Origin: Thiomonas intermedia
GTDB taxonomy: Bacteria > Pseudomonadota > Gammaproteobacteria > Burkholderiales > Burkholderiaceae_C
NCBI RefSeq assembly: GCF_002028405.1
Contig: NZ_CP020046.1
Location: 1,116,001 to 1,180,000, forward strand
Direction: 5' to 3'
DNA: 64,000 bases
Part shown: positions 60,578 to 64,000 of the stretch, piece by piece
How the letters are laid out: each line of letters opens with the position of its first letter
How positions within the stretch are numbered: position 1 is the stretch's first letter
Notes under the pieces: model-generated
Told to the model about the DNA's origin: nothing
Database searches by the model: none
The model's input: only the letters and a program-made list of their open reading frames with translations
Position numbers and translations under genes: made by a program

Positions 60578-61614
60578 AGCGGCAAGCGTAACCGCGCCCG
60601 CCAGCGGGCCGTCCCTTCTTCGACCACCTCGCCCTGGTCCACCTCGGCGGCGATGTCGTACAAGAGATGCAGACGCTGGCGGATATTGCGCAGCGCCGTG
60701 CCCGTGCCGTGCCGACGTTGCGGCGGCGTATCGCTCAGGGCGGGCAGATCGTTGCGCACGCTCACTTCGATCTGGCCCAGCCTGCGCGCCACGTCGATGT
60801 CGATCTGCACCGTGCGGCTGCTGCGCTCCACCCCGTGCCGCACCGCGTTCTCCACCAGCGGCTGCAGGGTCAATGCGGGAATGCGGATCTGCAGCAGGGT
60901 TTCATCGACATGCCATTGCACCCGCATGCGCTCGCCGAAACGCACCGACTCGATGTCGAGATAGCGCCGGGCCAGATCCATTTCCTGCTCCAGCGTGACC
61001 AGCGTGCCCGGCTTGCCCACACTGGCGCGGAACAGTTCGGCCAGATCGTCGAGCACCGCCTCGGCGCGCTCGGGCTGTTCGCGCACCAGGGCGCTGGCGG
61101 CGTTGAGGGTGTTGAACAAAAAGTGAGGACGGATGCGCGATTGCAGCTCATTGAGCCGTGCCTGCATGTCGATCGGCGTGAAGGCCCGGGCGCGGAGCTG
61201 CAGATAGTGCACGAAGACCAGCGCCAGCGCGGCGCCTGCCAGCATCGCCTGCCACGGCCGCTGCGCACTGTGGGGCGCGAGGGCGTCGAAGAGCGGTTGC
61301 ACCAGCAGGTTCAGCCCCAGGGCCGAGAGGCCACCCAGCACCAGCGCCACGGCAAGCACGGCAGCCGCAGCACGCAGTCGCCACAGCCTCTGGGTCATGC
61401 ACATCAGCGCAAGCCAGAGCAGCGCAGCCGGTTCGACCCAGGAAAGCAGCAACAAGGCGCCGATGCGTCCCTCGCCTTCGGGCCATTGCAACAAAACGAT
61501 CAGGGCCAGCAGCAGGTTGAGTGCGACAAGCGCACGCACCAGACTGCCCGCGCCGCAGATATCGAGGCGCACGGCGGCTTCGTTGGCGGTGACCGGTTCT
61601 CCCGACATTGGCAT
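60574..61614 (-). CDS. fimS: LytS/FimS-type sensor histidine kinase
   Basis: 346 residues. Four membrane helices (about 25-145), then a His_kinase domain with QSRIRPHFLFNTLNAASALVR (phospho-acceptor His in RPHFLFN) and the ATPase part VENAVRHGVE and GTGTALRNIRQRL. Members lack the classic N-box arrangement of HisKA kinases. The gene overlaps algR by ATGA and is divergent from argH. A second ATG at 61608 is possible. Confidence 0.9.
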   Translation of the reverse strand: MPMSGEPVTANEAAVRLDICGAGSLVRALVALNLLLALIVLLQWPEGEGRIGALLLLSWVEPAALLWLALMCMTQRLWRLRAAAAVLAVALVLGGLSALGLNLLVQPLFDALAPHSAQRPWQAMLAGAALALVFVHYLQLRARAFTPIDMQARLNELQSRIRPHFLFNTLNAASALVREQPERAEAVLDDLAELFRASVGKPGTLVTLEQEMDLARRYLDIESVRFGERMRVQWHVDETLLQIRIPALTLQPLVENAVRHGVERSSRTVQIDIDVARRLGQIEVSVRNDLPALSDTPPQRRHGTGTALRNIRQRLHLLYDIAAEVDQGEVVEEGTARWRARLRLPL

Positions 61615-61696
61615 GCTCGGCGCTTGTTCCTGAAGGCTTCTCTAAAATTGAGGGTTTCCACCTTGGCGCCGCAACGCCGTCCCGCGAGATCAACCC

Positions 61697-63097
61697 ATGC
61701 ACGATCAATTCGAACACAAGCAGCAAGCCTGGTCCGCGCGTTTTTCCGAGCCAGTCAGTGCTCTGGTGCAGCGCTATACCGCCTCGGTCGATTTCGACCA
61801 GCGGCTGGCGCTGTTCGACATCGCCGGATCGATCGCACATGCCACCATGCTGAGCGAACAGGGCATCCTCAGCGCGGACGACCTCGCGGCCATCGAGCGC
61901 GGCATGGCGCAGATCCGTGGCGAGATCGAGTCCGGCGCATTCGACTGGAAACTCGAACTGGAAGACGTCCACCTCAACATCGAAGCCCGTCTGACCCAAC
62001 TCGTGGGCGATGCCGGCAAGCGATTGCACACGGGGCGCAGCCGCAACGATCAGGTGGCCACCGACATCCGCCTGTGGCTGCGGGACAGCATCGACCAGAC
62101 CCTCACGCAGTTGCGCGCGCTGCAACGGGCCCTGGTGCAACTCGCCTCGCAGCATGCCGACACCATCATGCCGGGCTTCACCCATCTGCAGGTGGCTCAG
62201 CCAGTGAGCTTCGGCCACCATCTGCTGGCCTATGTGGAAATGTTCGGCCGCGATGCCGAACGCCTGCGCGACTGCCGTGCCCGCGTGAATCGCCTGCCCT
62301 TGGGCGCCGCCGCGCTGGCCGGCACCACCTTTCCGATCAACCGTCTGCGCGTGGCCCAACTGCTGGGTTTCGACGACGTGTGCCAGAACTCGCTCGACGC
62401 CGTGAGCGACCGCGACTTTGCCATCGAATACAACGCCGCCGCGGCCCTGATCATGGTGCACATCAGCCGCTTCAGCGAAGAGCTGGTGCTGTGGATGAGC
62501 CCGGCGTTCGGCTTCATCGACCTGGCCGACCGCTTCTGCACCGGATCGAGCATCATGCCGCAGAAGAAAAATCCCGATGTCCCCGAACTCGCGCGCGGCA
62601 AGACCGGACGGGTCGCTGGCCATCTGATGAGTCTGCTGATGTTGATGAAGGGGCAGCCCCTGGCCTACAACAAGGACAACCAGGAAGACAAGGAGCCGCT
62701 GTTCGATACCGCCGATACGGTGATCGACACCCTGCGCATCTTCACCGACATGGTGGGTGGCATCCGCGTCAAGGCCGAGGCGATGGAGCGCACCGCGCTC
62801 CAGGGCTACTCCACCGCGACCGACCTGGCTGACTATCTGGTGAAGAAAGGTCTGCCCTTCCGCGACGCGCACGAGGCGGTTGCCCAGGCGGTGCGATTCG
62901 CCGTGGAGCGTGGCGTTGGACTCGAAGACATCGGCCTGAACGATCTGCGCCGGTTCTCGTCGCGCATCGGAGAAGACGCGCCCGAGGCGCTCAAGCTGCA
63001 GGGCTCATTGGCCGCCCGCGATCATCTCGGCGGTACCGCGCCCAACCAGGTGCGCGCCCAGGTGGCGCGGTGGCAGGCCGCGCTCGACGCGGCGTGA
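61697..63097 (+). CDS. argH: Argininosuccinate lyase
   Basis: 466 residues of the fumarase/aspartase superfamily. [33 protein letters not shown] and the conserved [24 protein letters not shown] loop with the catalytic Ser are present. It splits argininosuccinate into arginine and fumarate, the last step of arginine synthesis. Divergent from fimS, with the usual gene order for this group. Confidence 0.97.
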   Translation: MHDQFEHKQQAWSARFSEPVSALVQRYTASVDFDQRLALFDIAGSIAHATMLSEQGILSADDLAAIERGMAQIRGEIESGAFDWKLELEDVHLNIEARLTQLVGDAGKRLHTGRSRNDQVATDIRLWLRDSIDQTLTQLRALQRALVQLASQHADTIMPGFTHLQVAQPVSFGHHLLAYVEMFGRDAERLRDCRARVNRLPLGAAALAGTTFPINRLRVAQLLGFDDVCQNSLDAVSDRDFAIEYNAAAALIMVHISRFSEELVLWMSPAFGFIDLADRFCTGSSIMPQKKNPDVPELARGKTGRVAGHLMSLLMLMKGQPLAYNKDNQEDKEPLFDTADTVIDTLRIFTDMVGGIRVKAEAMERTALQGYSTATDLADYLVKKGLPFRDAHEAVAQAVRFAVERGVGLEDIGLNDLRRFSSRIGEDAPEALKLQGSLAARDHLGGTAPNQVRAQVARWQAALDAA

Positions 63098-63145
63098 CCC
63101 GGCGCGTCCGGGGCGCCGCATCCCCCGACCTGCCGACCGCCGCGA

Positions 63146-63712
63146 TCAGGCGCGCGGCAGCGTGACGCCGTGCTGGCCCTGATACTTGCCGCCACGATCC
63201 TTGTAGCTGACTTCGCAGACCTCGTCGCTCTCGAAGAACAGCACCTGCGCGCAGCCCTCGCCCGCGTAGATCTTCGCGGGCAGCGGGGTCGTGTTGGAGA
63301 ACTCCAGGGTCACATAGCCCTCCCACTCGGGCTCGAACGGCGTGACGTTGACGATGATGCCGCAGCGCGCATAAGTGCTCTTGCCCAGGCAGATGGTGAG
63401 CACGTTGCGCGGGATGCGGAAGTATTCCATCGTGCGCGCCAGCGCGAAGCTGTTGGGCGGAATGATGCACACGTCGCCGCGAAAATCGACGAAGGACTTC
63501 TCATCGAAGTTCTTCGGATCGACGATGGTGCTGTTGATGTTGGTGAAGATCTTGAATTCGTTGGCGCAACGGATGTCGTAGCCATAGCTCGACGTGCCAT
63601 AGCTGATGATGCGGTGCCCATCGACCTCGCGCACCTGCGCAGGCTCGAAGGGTTCGATCATCGCCGTGCTTTGGGCCATGCGGCGGATCCATTGATCGGA
63701 TTTGATACTCAT
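63146..63712 (-). CDS. dcd: dCTP deaminase
   Basis: 188 residues from MSIKSDQWI. The trimeric dUTPase-like fold is seen in [12 protein letters not shown], the catalytic [20 protein letters not shown] with Glu, [33 protein letters not shown] and [12 protein letters not shown]. It deaminates dCTP to dUTP to supply dTMP synthesis. The longer open frame upstream is not used. Confidence 0.95.
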   Translation of the reverse strand: MSIKSDQWIRRMAQSTAMIEPFEPAQVREVDGHRIISYGTSSYGYDIRCANEFKIFTNINSTIVDPKNFDEKSFVDFRGDVCIIPPNSFALARTMEYFRIPRNVLTICLGKSTYARCGIIVNVTPFEPEWEGYVTLEFSNTTPLPAKIYAGEGCAQVLFFESDEVCEVSYKDRGGKYQGQHGVTLPRA

Positions 63713-63731
63713 GATGTCGGCGCGGGCTGGC

Positions 63732-64000
63732 TCAAGCAGGCCGCTGCAATAGGGCAGATAGGCGCAACCATACCGCATCGGCAGGCGCATCGGCCTGCAC
63801 CTGCTTGCACCGCGAGGACTGTCCCCGCTTGATCTTCACGGCGCGACGCGGCAGATCGCAGCACGCTGCCAGGTAGTCGGTCAATGCCCGGTTGGCCTGG
63901 CCCTCCACCGGCGGCGCGGCCAGCCGCACGCGGAGCATCCCGTCCTGCACGCCATCGAGTTCGGTACGGCGCGCATGGGGCACGACACGCACCACGAGCA
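63732..64000 (-). CDS. DUF167 (YggU) family protein, N-terminus outside window
   Basis: The frame is open to the window edge. The visible 89 residues ([50 protein letters not shown]) are the complete core of the DUF167 family, small alpha-beta proteins of unknown function usually near proC/yggT or nucleotide genes. A GTG at 63995 is possible as start, but family members normally begin about 15 residues earlier. Confidence 0.82.
   Translation of the reverse strand, partial: LVVRVVPHARRTELDGVQDGMLRVRLAAPPVEGQANRALTDYLAACCDLPRRAVKIKRGQSSRCKQVQADAPADAVWLRLSALLQRPA

Overview
The window is high-GC DNA from a betaproteobacterium, most likely of the order Burkholderiales. The clues are the glmU / Lrp-type regulator / glmS block, argH beside an AlgR/FimS-type two-component pair, standalone argB, the tsaB-rimI-uracil-DNA glycosylase cluster, and the style of the c-type cytochromes. 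A Thiomonas-like chemolithotroph is my guess for the genus, not something the sequence proves. Most of the window is ordinary chromosome with accessory insertions. No rRNA, tRNA or CRISPR array was seen.

Layout. 1-5.3 kb: 3' end of lemA, a GIDE-domain membrane protein with an EF-hand loop, an RlmL-type RNA methyltransferase, a lone tatA, glpK and a small lipoprotein. 5.4-11.4 kb: acetoacetate decarboxylase, an Lrp regulator, an MFS carrier, a CLC channel and a membrane protein with one haem c motif. 11.5-15.7 kb: glmU, lrp and glmS (UDP-GlcNAc supply). 15.75-17.4 kb: a small accessory island directly downstream of glmS. It begins with what looks like a Tn7-type right end at attTn7 and carries a TumE/TumA-like toxin-antitoxin pair and fragments of an ATPase gene and an IS110 transposase, ending against panD. 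18.0-23.1 kb: an ECF42-type sigma factor followed by YciI, VOC, DHFR-like, BNR-repeat and ThiS-like genes, with two matching candidate ECF promoters. 23.2-29.4 kb: secreted proteins and lipoproteins around a hybrid histidine kinase/LuxR response regulator pair; two lipoprotein genes flanking the pair share a similar inverted-repeat operator at similar distances. 29.6-32.5 kb: DHA2 exporter, LysR and a frameshifted VOC gene. 32.5-36.5 kb: copper cassette (Cys/His-rich secreted protein, TolC-type lipoprotein, multicopper oxidase, CusF-like protein). 36.5-40.6 kb: srkA, yaeQ, DHA2 exporter, isochorismatase-like hydrolase and MarR. 40.8-45.6 kb: two tandem GGDEF-EAL proteins with C-terminal CZB-like domains. 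45.8-48.8 kb: purT, DUF1345 protein, argB. 49.0-53.1 kb: glycine betaine ABC operon with two substrate-binding proteins and an unusually AT-rich promoter. 53.1-64 kb: HAD phosphatase, proC, tsaB, rimI, type-4 uracil-DNA glycosylase, two cytochromes c, uppP, algR/fimS-type pair, argH, dcd and a DUF167 gene running off the end.

Scattered between genes are six copies of a GC-rich mosaic repeat made of C-rich hairpin modules. One has perfect 12-bp terminal inverted repeats (ATTGATCCGGCA), others have decayed ends, and one has expanded internally as exact 63-bp tandem units. A second, different 147-bp element with imperfect 18-bp inverted ends follows the copper cassette. The most interesting items are the Tn7-type end at glmS, the mosaic repeat family, the shared operator around the two-component system, the paired ECF42-type promoters, and the duplicated GGDEF-EAL-CZB genes in which one copy has lost a zinc ligand.
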